From contig NC_020175.2 in the NCBI RefSeq assembly GCF_000224145.3, forward strand, positions 4,737,585-4,801,584: DNA of 64,000 nt, in the 5' to 3' direction. This stretch comes from Ciona intestinalis. Taxonomy: Eukaryota; Chordata; Ascidiacea; Phlebobranchia; Cionidae. This document shows, in pieces, positions 1 through 33,300 of the stretch. Position 1 is the first letter of the stretch. The number at the start of each line of letters is the position of its first letter. Both the position numbers and the translations under genes were made by a program. Under the pieces are notes generated by a model. The model ran no database searches. It saw nothing but the letters and a program-made list of their open reading frames with translations, and had not been told where the DNA came from.

Positions 1-69
1 GAGAGACACTGGAGAATAATAAGTAACGGTTCGGTGAAGACTGTCCGTGGCCGTGGTGTTATTGGAAGG
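1..69 (+). other. possible exon end (5' UTR exon of MRCK or last part of an unseen exon)
   Basis: This stretch is noticeably less AT-rich than what follows and ends at a strong donor (AAGG then GTATGT at 70). It is open in frame 1 for 23 codons, but that is too short to prove coding. It could be the non-coding first exon of MRCK or an exon of a gene starting left of the window. Confidence 0.3.
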
Positions 70-1921
70 GTATGTTCATTTATAAATCAATCGTATGAAT
101 GTAACTTGTTTAAATTTGATTGGCGGGGCCACGACAGTCATTATTACATGGGTGTTCTTTTTTATACACCTCATGCCCGCTTATGAGTTATCATGTATGT
201 AACTAATAATAATTTAGGCAATATCATTTTGTTCCATGTTTAGTTAACTATATACTTACACAGGAGCCCATGCTGAATAAGAGTCAACCAGCATTTCAAT
301 ACAGCAGCCATGTTTCTTTGCAATCATCAAGTGGTCATATGTGGTAAATATAATATGATGCACCAACTATGCAAAATACATAAACATAACATAATTTTTA
401 TTCATCTCTTTAAATACTCCTTTAAATAAGTTCAAATAAATTATATTTAAAAATGTTTTTAAATGATTGCAGTGGCAGTAGTTACAGCACTAGTACCCTA
501 CCACGTAACTTTATGGGTGATTATTTTCTCTATTGCTGACAATTTGGACAAGCCATTATACCTGCACGCTGCACATTTTAAATTATTGTGTTAATAATAA
601 CAGGGGAATATTTCGATTGGAACAAGAAGATGGCAAACAGTTTGATGCCAGGATACCGGCTTTTGCATTAGATGGGAACAAAACAACTAAAACAGAACCA
701 TGATATTTAATCGTAATAATTATATGATGCAGGGTATGCAAGCCTACCCTGAGAATTCTGCAAGGGTTGCAGCAACCCAATTGTAAAAGCAAATTATCTT
801 TTAAATACTTATACAAATGCAGGCCTAGCTCATTTTATTGTCCAACCCCTGAAATTTTATAAAATAAACTCTGCTGATTATAGTTGCAATAAACATTATG
901 CTGCTCCCAAAATAAAGTTCATTTTACTAAACTGTATTACAACCATAAATATAATAAATATTATGTGGTGTAAAAATAAATAGATTGTTGATGTGCTTAA
1001 ATTTACAAGTCTTCAGATTTCTGTACAACAATTTCTGTGTTGCTCTACTGTAAGTTGGGAGTGGTTTGTATTTTGTTTAAAATAAAGTATGGTCTCTTGG
1101 GAATATGTTTGGTGAAAATACCTTTTATATTTTAGGTAAGTGATACTGTAAGGAACTATAATACTAGTAGTAAATCCACAAGATTAGTATCTTTATTATA
1201 GTACATGTTCTTAGAATATAATATTGTGATGACATGTAACGAATATTGGTAAAAATGTTAACTTAATAGAATTTTTAAAACGAAATTCTGATATTCAGTC
1301 TAGTCGTGGAATGATATTTTATCAGTTAAAATAATAACGGAACACTTTTTGTGGTTATACAACGAACTCAGTTAACCTTGTGTGATTACGAAGTACACAC
1401 TTCAAGTTATGTTGGCTTTAGAAATTTTACTTCGAGATGCTACCTACTTTGTTATTGTTTCCGATTAAAATGTTTTTGCTTACAATTTAAAACAAAATAT
1501 TGTAAAACTAAATTGAATCTTTTTTATCGGTACCAGGAAGTCTTAATTTTTAGGAAAATATATCATGTCGATGTCTCGGCCCGACCCCTTTTGACACTAT
1601 TGTCGAAAACACCGAATTTTCAGTGATACAAAAAGTTTTCTTAATCTAAGTTACGTGGAAAAGGTGAATCTTTGTCACTAAATTTCGATTAATTATTGCT
1701 AATAGGGAGGTAGTGAGACAGTTATTGGTAAGTATTAAGACAACTTATATAGGTGATGAAAAATTGTCAGAAATATATGCTGGTTTGCAATAGTTAGAAA
1801 CGTAAAGGGGTTGTCTTTAAATAAAATAATTAAAGCTTTATTTTACCATAATATACGTTATACATGTCTGTGGTATGGTCCCTATGATATGAGACTTACT
1901 ATATTTTCTCTTATATTTCAG
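70..1921. other. non-coding stretch upstream of the MRCK start
   Basis: AT-rich with no convincing coding exon. It holds two reverse-oriented copies of the SINE tail (121-205 and about 466-590). The remainder shows nothing recognisable. It is an intron if 1-69 is a first exon of MRCK, and otherwise promoter region. Confidence 0.5.
121..205 (-). mobile_element. SINE tail, reverse
   Basis: TGGCGGGGCCACGACAGTCA followed by CATGGGTGTTC and GCTTATGAGTTATCATGTAT. Confidence 0.6.
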
Positions 1922-2006
1922 GATGTTCTGAAGTATGTAAATTCCTACAATACCCAAGTTACTAACCGACAACAAAGGAAAACTTTTTCGTCCAAATTGA
2001 CAAGAA
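1922..2006 (+). other. 5' untranslated part of the first coding exon of MRCK
   Basis: A good acceptor (pyrimidine tract ending in CAG at about 1919-1921) precedes this stretch, which then runs without interruption into the ATG at 2007. The upstream partner is either a non-coding exon further left (1-69 is a candidate) or a trans-spliced leader, which tunicates use. The sequence cannot distinguish these. Confidence 0.5.
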
Positions 2007-22696
<20,690 letters not shown>

Positions 22697-22792
22697 ACGC
22701 CACACTCAGTATCTTATTCATATAAATGCATGGCAGGTTTTATTGTATATTCATATATACTGAGCACTTAACCCTCAATGCAAAAGTAGCAA

Positions 22793-22871
22793 TATAGTAG
22801 GGTGGGGGGAGATGGGACAACTTTGATTATATTTTCTCGTAAAAGTGTTCCATCTTACCCCACATGCTATA
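22793..22871. mobile_element. MITE, internally deleted (~79 bp)
   Basis: Both termini are present (TATAGTAGGGTGGGG and a degraded ACCCCACATGCTATA), but most of the interior is gone. It lies in the presumed 3' UTR of MRCK. Confidence 0.75.
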
Positions 22872-23711
22872 ACTCTAAAGCTGCTTAGAGCAGGTCACAG
22901 GTTTGCCAAATATATCAACACATTCGACACCAGAGATATTTACGTCACTTTTGTAGTTTGCGTGATTGAGTTTTTGCTCCGATAGTTGCAGACTTTTAGT
23001 TTGCACTACCTGTTTGTTACTGGATGGTTCATATTTCATGCACGGTGCTCATTTCTTTTTATCTTGTTCATTTTCCTGTCAGACAAATTCAGTATTGTTA
23101 CTGCACAGATCCCAGCATAGCAGCTTGGTGGCGTGCTTGCTTACATATTATTTCAATTTGAACTAAATCGGGTTGCAATCAAAAACTTTCTGTACATTTT
23201 TATCACTTAAATCATAAACCTTGTGGTAAAAAGTTTTCCTTCCTTTTTTAAATAGTGAAAAACACAGACCTAGAAATAATTTGCACGAAATGTTAAAACA
23301 AAAATTCACAAAAGTAGCAAAATAGGGTTGTAACGTGAACTATTAAAACAAGTTCTTCAAAATATAATTATGTTTCGTAATTTCAGTTTCTTTTACGTGT
23401 ACCATGTAAACACGCTTCTAACATTTTTTGTATTTGCTTTTTTCTCCGTTTTTCTCTCGTGGCAGAATGTTGCGTACTGTATATTAGCTCCCATGAAATA
23501 ACTGCAGTGCCTCCCATAACATTAACTATTGTACGTTCTATCTTGCTTACTAATTGGTTGATAATTCCCACACAAACACACACATATATAAATTGGTTAA
23601 ATGCTTACAACAATACATACACCGTGCATATCGCGTGGAACATTCAAAAAAAGTTTCTGGTTTGGAATATTTTGTTATTTAGGAGTATTTGTAGATTTTT
23701 TTTATTTTTAT

Positions 23712-23855
23712 GTGGCGGGACAACGACAGTCGTTATAACACGGGTGCTTTCATACACCTCGTACCCACTTACGAGTTACTACGTGTGTAACTTTTAGGGT
23801 ATTTTTTTCTGTATGGCCGGCGATTTGGATAACCCATTAAAGGACGACCAGTTTA
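23712..23855 (-). mobile_element. SINE tail and body, reverse, MRCK-SLC7 spacer
   Basis: GGCGGGACAACGACAGTCGT and CACTTACGAGTTACTACGTG are the reverse of the tail; GGCGATTTGGATAACCCATT is the reverse of the body. Confidence 0.65.
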
Positions 23856-23993
23856 GATAAATGACTTTTAATTGTAAATGACCCTCGCGTCTTCCATTTT
23901 AGCAGTATCGATAGCCTATTGTCTGTTCAAAGGGCTAAGTAGCGGCTTGAGCATGATTAATTATAAAGTATAATCAACTTGAATCACAAGACC

Positions 23994-23999
23994 TTTATT
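23994..23999 (-). terminator. probable polyadenylation signal of the SLC7 gene
   Basis: AATAAA on the minus strand, about 247 bases after the stop codon and the first one met. No cleavage site evidence is available. Confidence 0.5.
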
Positions 24000-24124
24000 T
24001 ATTTAAACACAACAAACGTTTATCAGTTCGTGTCAAAATCCAACTAAAAATGTGTTATATTAGGATAGAGTAAGAAGTTTTTTCATTCTCTTTTATCATC
24101 ACATTTAGCAGTAAACAAAATATA

Positions 24125-24240
24125 TTTACAAAGATATCTAACAACATTATGACGACTCTAAAAGAATGTTGTTAATTGTTTTAAACATGATTAAAAATGT
24201 TGGACGTCATTATGTGCTAACGGTATCCATCTTACCACGC
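24125..24240. mobile_element. degraded MITE fragment downstream of the SLC7 stop
   Basis: Shares ACGACTC..., GTTGTTAATTGTTTTAAACA and TATCCATCTTACC with intact members. It lacks a clean left end. Confidence 0.55.
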
Positions 24241-24245
24241 AAATA

Positions 24246-26613
24246 TTATGTACTAACATAAGTTATGCCGTCCCAATCTGTCTCAGCGACCAACAAGAGC
24301 TTCTGCAGGACTGTAGTAAAGTATAGCATGCCAGGTATTTCTACCTTTTTTACAATAAAGAGATAATATATCGGTAAAATCATCAGCCAAAAAGCGACGA
24401 GGTATAGAATGAAAATTGGAGGTTTAACAAGCAATGGTAGAACGAGGAAAAATATTGGAAAGAGACATGCCAGGATGGGGGCGATTATTGGTGCCTGCAA
24501 TATAATAGTGATTAGTAGCTTATTTCAGTGTAGTTTTTATGTGCTGGACTATACGCCATTTTGTATACAAATCCGTATATATGTAAAAGTAATATGGTAC
24601 AAATATACTATGGGGTAAATTGGATAGGCTACTGTTAGCTCATAATATCCCATATTTCGTAATCGTGTTTTTAACAATTTACGTCGTTTCTTAATATTCT
24701 GTTTACTATCAATTCGGACGATAAAAACAAATGAAAACTTGCACCGTTTTATACCGCAGCCAATACTCTCCCCTTTCTTTAACGGTCTGCCATTATTTGA
24801 AAGCTTATAAAACGTAGTAACGTGCACTTGCCTTGTATGGCCTGTGCATATCAGGTCTTGTGTATCTTAATATCAGCACGCTCGCAGCACTTGCACCGAT
24901 GAAAATCCAATCCATAAACCCTTTGGCGTAAATTAGAGTGTTCACATCTCCTATTAACACAAACACAATGCTTGTGGACGCACCCACGAAAAGGGAAGGG
25001 CCCGGTGTATGGTATTTAACGTGGATCATTGAAAATATCTGTAAAAAATGCATTAATGTACTTATGTCTTCGAATGCGATAACGAACCATCGGATAGTAA
25101 CTTAATTATTTAGTTTAGCGGGGCAACGACAGTCGTTTCACATGGGTGTTCTGCTTCATACACCCCGCTCACATGTGACTACGTATAAATATAACTTTGT
25201 TTTATTTTTTTAATTTTTATTAGATATAACTCGTAAGCGGAAACGAGGTATATGAAACGGAACACCCGTGTTATAACAGCTGATGTTTCGCGCCACGGCC
25301 CGCAGTATAAAAAAGTTACATTTATTATTTCAAATTTCTTACCTTTGGCATGTAACCGCTTCTCGCAGCAACAAATGCTCGCCGGGATTTAAGCAAAACT
25401 CCCGCACATAAATTACCAAGTGTTGACACACACACAGTTACTGGCATGAGCCACGCCATTGGGCCAAGCGCTTTGTTTGCAAACGTCAATGCGACTGCAG
25501 ATGATGTACCAAGTTCTTGGACAGTGAGAACTGCGGATAGAATAAAGGTTGGATAAATGCAACTTTTTTTATACTTGCGTGACAGTGGTACACAGTCGTT
25601 ATAACACGGGTGCATTGTTTTATAAACCTCGCGTACCCGCTTTTCCAGCACGTATGTGACTTTGTGGATGATTCTATATTGGGAGGAACTTTTTGTTTGT
25701 AATTTATGGTTGACACTTTGAACAGCCCACAACGTAACACTGGGTTATTACAGCAATTGCTGTTATGTTTCTTACCCAATGGCACAAGTATTATAATCGT
25801 CTACTGACCTGAGAAATATCCGACATTCACAGCAAGATACATGAACGTAACAATTCCAAGTGAAAGTAAAGTTGCTCGTGGTAAATTCTTTGGAGCATCT
25901 ATCATTTCTTCTGCAACTACATTAAGTGACATCCAACCTGCGTATGGAAAGATTCCTTGATAAAAACCAACTGCGATGTCTTTTGCTGTGAGGTCTTGTA
26001 ACACATCAGTCGCAAAAGCACCTTTAAAATTTTTCTGACCAACCATATTTCCTTGTGCAAGATTATATATGCCGACCACGCTTATTATTCCCATTGAAAG
26101 AAATTTGCCGACTGTGAAAATGATTTCCGCTTTCAACACTGACCGTACACTTCTGTAATTTATGAACGCTAAACTAAGCGTTACGAAAATTGACGAAATT
26201 TTGATCAAAATGCTCGGAAGTGGGCAGTCAGTTCCAACGAACGCACTGATGAAATATTTCACAAAAACTTGAATCGAAATTCCAGCTGAAGCGTTGATGA
26301 AGGCCTTCGTTATAAGGTAAACATAAGCCACCACATTCCCATACACAAGCTGGAAGTTTCCATAATCGCACCCAGAAGTATTAAGTGATGCTCCTAACTC
26401 ACAATAGCAAAGTGAAGACAGTGCAGCAACTACCCCGCATAAAATCCAAACCAACAAACTGATACCAACACTGCCATGCACTGCATTAAGCACCCCACCA
26501 GGTGATACAAATATACCAGACCCCACTATGGAACTTGTCAATACAGCAATTCCCGCCCAAAGTCCAATCTTTTCTTTCAGCTTTAACTTTTCTCCACTTT
26601 TTTCTTGCTCCAT
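24246..26613 (-). CDS. SLC7 light-chain amino-acid transporter, xCT/b0,+AT-like, complete
   Basis: Twelve-helix APC-superfamily exchanger that in known relatives pairs with a heavy chain (SLC3) and swaps amino acids across the plasma membrane. Four exons on the minus strand: 26613-25809, 25530-25343, 25038-24832, 24494-24246; they join to 482 residues (relatives are about 490-500). TM1 has the GSGIF substrate loop at residues 31-35. C130 lies in the outer loop after TM3, where LAT and xCT proteins carry the cysteine bonded to the heavy chain. The blocks SMIHVKYHTP and RPDMHRPYK resemble xCT (SLC7A11) most, but YAGWMSLNVV and AVALTF are shared by the family, so the substrate (cystine, neutral or dibasic amino acids) is not decided. 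Intron 3 uses a GC donor. The first ATG opens the frame and precedes the conserved start of TM1. Confidence 0.93.
24600..24765. mobile_element. degraded MITE in SLC7 intron 3
   Basis: Interior blocks AGCTCATAATATCCC, TCGTGTTTTTAACAATTTAC and TGTTTACTATC match the family. The ends are eroded. Confidence 0.55.
25113..25305. mobile_element. two SINE tails in inverted orientation, SLC7 intron 2
   Basis: A reverse tail at 25113-25200 (GCGGGGCAACGACAGTCGTT) faces a forward tail at 25228-25305 (AACTCGTAAGCGGAAACGAG), giving a potential hairpin of about 80-base arms. Confidence 0.65.
25560..25680 (-). mobile_element. SINE tail, reverse, SLC7 intron 1
   Basis: CAGTCGTTATAACACGGGTG and CACGTATGTGACTTTGTGGA are the reverse of the standard tail. 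Confidence 0.6.
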
Positions 26614-27064
26614 TTCAAAATTTATCTTTAATCTTATTATAGCACTGTACAGTAGGATACTAGCACATAATATCCTCAGTTTCCTAATCGTGTTTTAACA
26701 AGCAGACGAAACGTTTGTTACAATAAACTCCACGTTAATATTTTACAACATACACGATTTTTCAACCAAATTTTGTTAATGTAATATGCATTATTTTATT
26801 TTGATACAGAAAAAAACAGCTTTGTCCTAAATGTAGCATAACATCTATTGCGGCTTAATTGCTTTTTTTCTACATTATCCATACGTAGCAAAACATCAAG
26901 CTGTAAGGCAGATAAAGCTTTAATAAGAGTTTAATTTCCGAACGATTCCACATTAACGTCTCATCCAGTTTCCTGCCTTAATTTAACTTCTCGCATTTCG
27001 TTTTAATTCTCCCACTACGCCTTCCAATTCCAACTATTCTTCTTACAGCCGCCTTAACATAATT

Positions 27065-27290
27065 GGGTCCTTGGGTATAAGACAACTAACAATTGCAATT
27101 GCTTTAACCCAGTGGTCACTAATAAGTTATCAAATTGTCAGCCATACTTAAAAATGCCCCACAAAATTCACCCATTGAGTTACATATTTGGTAACTGGCG
27201 AAGCGGGTACGAGATGTATGAAACAAAACCCGTGTTGTGACAACTGTCGTTGCCCTAGGAGGATAAATACGATTCATTTATTCATATATA
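27065..27290 (+). mobile_element. SINE, head truncated, between SLC7 and MED13
   Basis: Body block AATTGCTTTAACCCAGTGGT then tail with GCGGGTACGAGATGTATGAA and CCGTGTTGTGACAACTGTCG, ending in GATAAATACGATTCATTTAT. Confidence 0.7.
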
Positions 27291-27503
27291 TCAAACCTTA
27301 CAAGCAAGCTGCAAATTTTAAAACCAACGTAAGCCTGTAACCTTGTACTATGAGCAATAAACCAACATATTTTAAAGCGATAAACCAACCACATATTGCT
27401 CTATGTGTGTTTAAATCACTTGATAATGTTTCTATTGGTGCAGATAAGACCCTGCGGTTTAAATTTATTTCGCATGTTTATACGCATGTGTTTATTTTCG
27501 TGT

Positions 27504-27680
27504 TATATAGTAGGATGGGGTAAGATGGGACACCTTTTCACTCTATTTTCTCGTCCTATGTGGTAGTAAACAAAGAACATTCAAAGAATAATAAAACCGT
27601 ATCCTAACGACTCCCATAAGGCGTTCCGTTGTTAATTGTTAAAAACACGATCAAGAAATAAACAATATTTTAGAATTCCA
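27504..27680. mobile_element. MITE copy upstream of SLC7
   Basis: Intact left end TATAGTAGGATGGGGTAAGA plus GGGACACCTTTTCACTCTAT and the conserved middle. The right end fades after AACACGATCAAG. Confidence 0.75.
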
Positions 27681-27713
27681 TGTTATTTCTAAAAACGTTA
27701 CGCCATTCCACCT

Positions 27714-27838
27714 GGCGTCACGTTTATTATTACGTCACATTGATGGTTGTTAATTCGAATACCGCACTTGCACGTTTAACGCGATACCTTCCTACAGGAA
27801 GCTAGTAATGTATTTGATGACGTCATTAAACGTGACAA
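27714..27838. promoter_or_regulatory. cluster of CRE/ATF-like sites between SLC7 and MED13
   Basis: GGCGTCACGT, TTACGTCA (about 27732-27739), a full palindrome TGACGTCA (about 27819-27826) and AAACGTGAC within 125 bases, about 1.1 kb upstream of the SLC7 start. Function is inferred from motif identity only. Confidence 0.35.
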
Positions 27839-30389
27839 ATTCGTTATGTTTACCAGCCGCATATATATGTGCAAGTGTTTGTGTATTGTTTAAATTACTA
27901 TAACTTGAGATTAATATGTTTTGGGTTTGGAACCATGCTTTTCAAATGATCCTTAGGTCATGCTTTTTAGATTATTTTTTTGAAGTATGGTTTATGAGCG
28001 TTTTAACGACTTTCGTACTCATAGCTTCTAAATCCCTTGTTTCTTGATTGTGTTTTAAACAATTGACCACCGTATTTTATAGATGTGAAAATGGGGGTAT
28101 ATATAATGTCGTATGCGTTAACCAGAACCGTGGCATAGTGCTGTATCGCTCGTATCACGCCCAAAGGATACTTCACTCAATGCTCAGTGTTGCTACTACT
28201 GCAGTGGTGTGTCCACTTACCAGTTACGCATAAAATTACGATGTGTAAACTATACTAAAACTTGACATTTCCCCTACCATTTACGCAAGATGTCGCTAAA
28301 CTTCAAAGAAAAAGGTTTTCTGTGCCCTTAGAAAAAAATCATAATTTATTATTTAAACAAGCAACTTTAAATAGTGATTATACTTTTACTTTAGTCGTGC
28401 TGATGTAGTTTTATTGATAATTTGCGCCTAAATTTCCAAGAAATCGTGCAGGTTTAAATTCTCCTCGCTTGAGGTCGCTGTTTCAGTAAAATCTTGACTG
28501 GGTGTGTTTTTATTAAACGTTAAAACTCATTTTCACCTCGCATCGTATTAATTGCTTAAATTGAACCCTATTTAGCCATAGTTTTGCCGCATATGTAACT
28601 GATAGATCAATCAATCACGGTAAACATGACACAATTTGACAATTTTCGTGCGAACTGAATGAACTTGTTTTCTCTCATCAAGTCACGTGAATATTTCCGC
28701 CAATCGAAAAATACTTCTTACAGACCCCGGTGCAGCTGTCGCCATGATATTGCTGCGACAGTTTATTACTATACACTTCAATATTTACATTATCGACAAG
28801 GTTATAATACAAAGCCCTTGTTTTTCTAATAATTTAACCCTCACTTTTCAGTTCAGTTGAAAGATAGAAAGTACAGAAAGCCAACGGCGAACGTTCTGCA
28901 TTATCTACTTCAAAATCACAGACATCGTTAAGTGTTTGATTTTCAAACTGCATTATACACGCGTATATATGCATTATGGGTTGTATAATATAGGTGTTAG
29001 CGAGCGTTTAATTAGTTATTGTTTTAAAGATAGTTTTGTTAATTTTACATTAGATTAAAGCAAGACAGACATATTTGTTTAAGTTTAATGATGTTTACCT
29101 AAATCAATAACAGTTTTTGTAATTTAAATTTAGACAGAATTGTGCCAGAAAGAAAATAAAAAAATGCTTAAATATAAGTGTATTTTTTTGGTTTGTACAT
29201 AAATAAAATTAAATTGTGTCAAGTTTAATGTTAACTAGTGAAACTAGGTTAATCAATAAGACAGAAAATTATTTAAAACATAAAGAAATGTTGTGTAATA
29301 TAACACATATTGAATTAGATATTTAAGTCTAAACCTTTGGACTAGTCTAAAACCTAACTGTTTAAAATTTGCTGTAAACTCCTAAATATGTTCGTGACTA
29401 TGCAAATATGTTGTATCCCAGTAACTAAATTGACACCATATATTTTGTGTTTGCTAATTTGTATTATTTGTAGTCTTACTTGCTTAAACTAAAATTGGTT
29501 AGTTGGTACATTTGTACAATAAATTGGTATGCACAATAATAACCTGTTCTATTTCATGGTTTGATTTAGTTAATAAATTATTGCGAAAGAATTGTATATT
29601 TAGTTGCGAAACATATTTTGTTGCGCAATATATATGTTGCAAATAATTCAAGTTCAACCATTTAGTTCACAAGCTAATTTTTTTTATTATGAATCTTAAA
29701 ATAACTGAACCATGCTGCAATGCATGTTGTTGCATGCACTTATATTTAATGCTGTGTTTAAATATTATCTAGTCATATTAGAGCAAGGTTGCTTGCCTTA
29801 AATTTTGAGTTGGAAAATACATGCGAGCTGTATGATTTTTCCTATTTGTGATGATTTTTCTATTTGTGACTTTTTAAATAAATTAAATTAAGTACCTGTT
29901 GAAGAAAGATATAACATGGCAAACAAATAGTATCTCACCTTAACAGAATATTTCAGTTTACATTAATTGTAGTAAAAGTGGACCTATTTTACCAAAAAGT
30001 TAGATTTCGATCTCAAAACTAACAGTTTGTTTGGAAAATTAGGTTTTAAAATGATTTTTAATATATTTTTTTTATTTAGACTATTATTAACCTTTGCACA
30101 GATTTGTTTTCAAAATGCAAAAAATGCGCTAAAAAACTATTTTTGGGAAAAGCTTTTAAATATTAACTTTTTCTACAATCAGTACAGTGCCAGTGTGTAT
30201 ACAAAGTGTAGTCAACTAATTCGTTCTATATGTTTTGCAGAATGATATAATGCCAGGTTGTTTAGATTGAGCAGACTTTACCTGCTGCTCTCATTATATT
30301 TGCGAGACAAGTTTGCAAAAGACAGAGCCATGGTTTCTCTGGATTTAAACAACTGAATTAACTGGATATAAAACTTGAGTTTCCTCAAA

Positions 30390-33300
30390 ATGGCAAATTC
30401 AAGCACAGTCGCAAATGGAGCAAGATTAGATGATTGCCATTCTTCTGTCTTTTCATTGGTAAGTGATATTTACTGTTTAAGTTTTTGTCTATATACACTA
30501 CCAGATATATATACATCATGCATGGATTCTAATCTTTAATTCTAATTTTTTATTCCATGCAATCTTTTAGGAGCAGAGAACCTTAAATTTTTATTTAGAT
30601 GGTCAGAAATATAACATAAAATTATTTTTATTGAGTTACTTAGCAATATTTTAATATTTTTTTGCCCAAAATTTGGCAATATAATGTATATTTAAATATT
30701 GTTACAACTTGACAGAGATAAAAAATCTTTTTAACATATATATATATATATATTTATGCCAAACATGAATTCTTCAGTGCTTATATACAATACACTACCA
30801 AGATATTAGTAGAGCAGTGATAGGATGTGAGCGGCATATGCATATATTACAGTTTAGTTAAACAGTCGTCTTAACAGAGAATTTCCTGTCTATAACTCCA
30901 AAGCGAGCAACCATATAAACCTTCATGCATTGTATGATTACAAACGTGACCATTAATCATGATTAACGCTGATTTTAAACCTTTCTGGTTTGTAATGCTT
31001 GCTAATTGCTTTTACTAGTGTGAATTAAGTTGATTATTTTCATATTTATCTTAGTACCAGCATTATTTTAGCAAATTATTGTTTTATAAGCCTACCTACC
31101 ATGGAATTTTTCTACACTGCATTAATCAGTTAATAATGAAACTAAAAAGTTTGGTTGGTTTCACAGGATGATGTGTCTAACTATCTCTGCCTTCCATGAA
31201 TTTTAATAAATCTGACGCTTATGCTAGTGAAATATATATGTCATTTAACTTCCATATACCACAGGCGGACCTCAGCGGCATCAAATGGCATCGATATTCC
31301 TCCATTTCACCGGGTCTTGCAGATGATCCTGTACTTGCTGCCTTCACAAAATGTCTTGCTCTTGATATTTTAGCTGTGTGGCGAAAATCAAGCAAAAAAT
31401 CCCCTATGCAGCATGGCCTACCACAGGTAACTTATGTTTGTTAATATTTTATGTTATCTTGGTGTAAAACCCATAATATTTTGTTACCATTGTCGTATGT
31501 ATAAACTTCCTGTGATATAATTTACAGATATTTTCTGTGATGTTTATGTATCTTATGTTTATAAAAGTTTTATGTTTACTAGTGTATCATGAGAATTTTG
31601 CAGGGATTTTTCAATTGGAAAACCAATTTATCAATAAAATAGTCCTAAAAAATACAAACCTAGTTTTATAGTTAACAAATTTTCATGTTGAAAATTGGAG
31701 CCACTAATTATGGAGGTTGCAAACATCTTTTAAATTTATTGACAGCTAGTCTTTGTTTATATTAAACATTTAGGTCAGTTACAGAAATCATATTTCAAAA
31801 CTGTAACAGACTTAAATTGTTTGTTTGAAGTAAAGTTGACAAAAGAAAAGTTGTTAATTCAAGTTTTCTTTGGTAAACGTTCTTCTCATGATAAATCAAT
31901 ATAAACTTGTTTATCAAGTTATCATGTATAGGCTATGTATATATAGCATTACAACATGATTTGTTTACCAATATTCAAGCATTGTGGTTGATTCATAACC
32001 TGTCAATCAAACTCAACCAACCGTATCATAGTTTGGTGTCATCATGTTTATAATTATACAATGGCCTCGATTTTATAAAATTCCAGGAGTTGCAAAAATA
32101 AACTGTGTTACCTATAAGTAGGTTTGTAATACATTTTAGAGATAAATTGCTTTTACATTTTAACTATCCAGGGGTTGCTAAAGGGCGTATCCAGGAATTT
32201 TTTTCACAAAACGAGATTCTACGCTATTTCTAAATCGTTTCCGCAACAAAAATACAGTGTTTGGTGGAATGGAGTATAATTATTTCATGCCTTATTTTAC
32301 ATAAAAAAAGATCCAACCCCATGCAAAACTCTCCTGATAACAAAAATTCTCCTAATAAATACCATGCACCATATAATCATTACAATACAATGGTATTAAT
32401 ATATATATTGTTGTTTTTATAGGAAGGAATAGAGAGGGAGTTGTGGATATTCTGGTGGGGTGAGGAGCCTAATATTGATGAAATATCTCAACAGAGAGGA
32501 CTGAATGGTTGGTTTATTCCCAATAATATGTTTCTTAATGTTTATGCATATAATCTGACAAATCTGATGCTTTCATATATATATTGTAAAGACAAAATTC
32601 CTATATTGTCCTACAGTGTGCATAGAAACTATTTCTGCTTGGTATATTATAATTAATAAAAGATTTTCTAGCTATAAATAAGCACGTTGCCACAATAATA
32701 ATCAATTTATTTTGTTTTAATAAGATTACATCAAAAACCAAACCATTGCCACATTAACAAATTACCAGGAGATCTGTCATTATATATCTTGTGTAATATG
32801 CTAATGTATGTTTTATATTTAAACCATGCATCACCATAGTAGGCGTATTGTTGATAATATTATATCATAGTTGTGAATACATAATACACACTTATGTTAC
32901 AACAAACAGTCTTCGAATACACCACGTTAATAATTAATGGCAACCCAGAGTTCAATACATGCAACAAGTTTTCTTAACATTATCATGTGATGACTATGTA
33001 TTGCTTGCTGTAACATGGCAATAATGACTTAAATTCCCATCTGTATAAAACAACAGTAAACCCTATAACAAATCTTATGTTAAATAGAATAATTTAGATA
33101 TTAGTAAATACTGTTGTATAATTACCATTTATGAACTATTTAATATATGAATAATTATAGTAAACTTACTCTCACTGTATTGGTAATAACTAATAATGTT
33201 ATATTGGTATTAGATCAAAATCATCAAATGTTAAGAATACAGATTCAAGTTTTTATTCTAGTTATTATTTTAATTGTATTTTTGTTCCCCCCCGGTTTGC

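Larger units (their letters stand above)
22697..24245. other. spacer between the convergent MRCK and SLC7 genes
   Basis: Contains the unmarked 3' UTR of MRCK, a deleted MITE (22793-22871), a reverse SINE (23712-23855), the SLC7 polyadenylation signal (23994-23999) and a MITE fragment. No further coding region was seen. Confidence 0.6.
26614..30389. other. spacer between the divergent SLC7 and MED13 genes
   Basis: Must hold both promoters. Seen here: MITE remnants (26650-26715, 27504-27680), a SINE (27065-27290), a group of CRE-like sites (27714-27838), a 7-bp perfect inverted repeat (28736-28761) and a likely acceptor at about 30235-30240 that may begin the MED13 5' UTR. There is no convincing extra coding exon. 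The part 29000-30230 is plain AT-rich DNA. Confidence 0.55.

Noticed and set aside
1351..1626. 91-codon open frame upstream of MRCK
   Set aside because: Low-complexity, no family resemblance, no splice context; chance frame in AT-rich DNA.
27504..28300. Extra coding exon between SLC7 and MED13
   Set aside because: The only frames (for example 28048-28233) lack splice signals, homology and codon bias.
30027..30245. 72-codon frame just before MED13
   Set aside because: Not in the conserved MED13 N-terminus; the start at 30390 fits relatives. The region is probably intron or 5' UTR.
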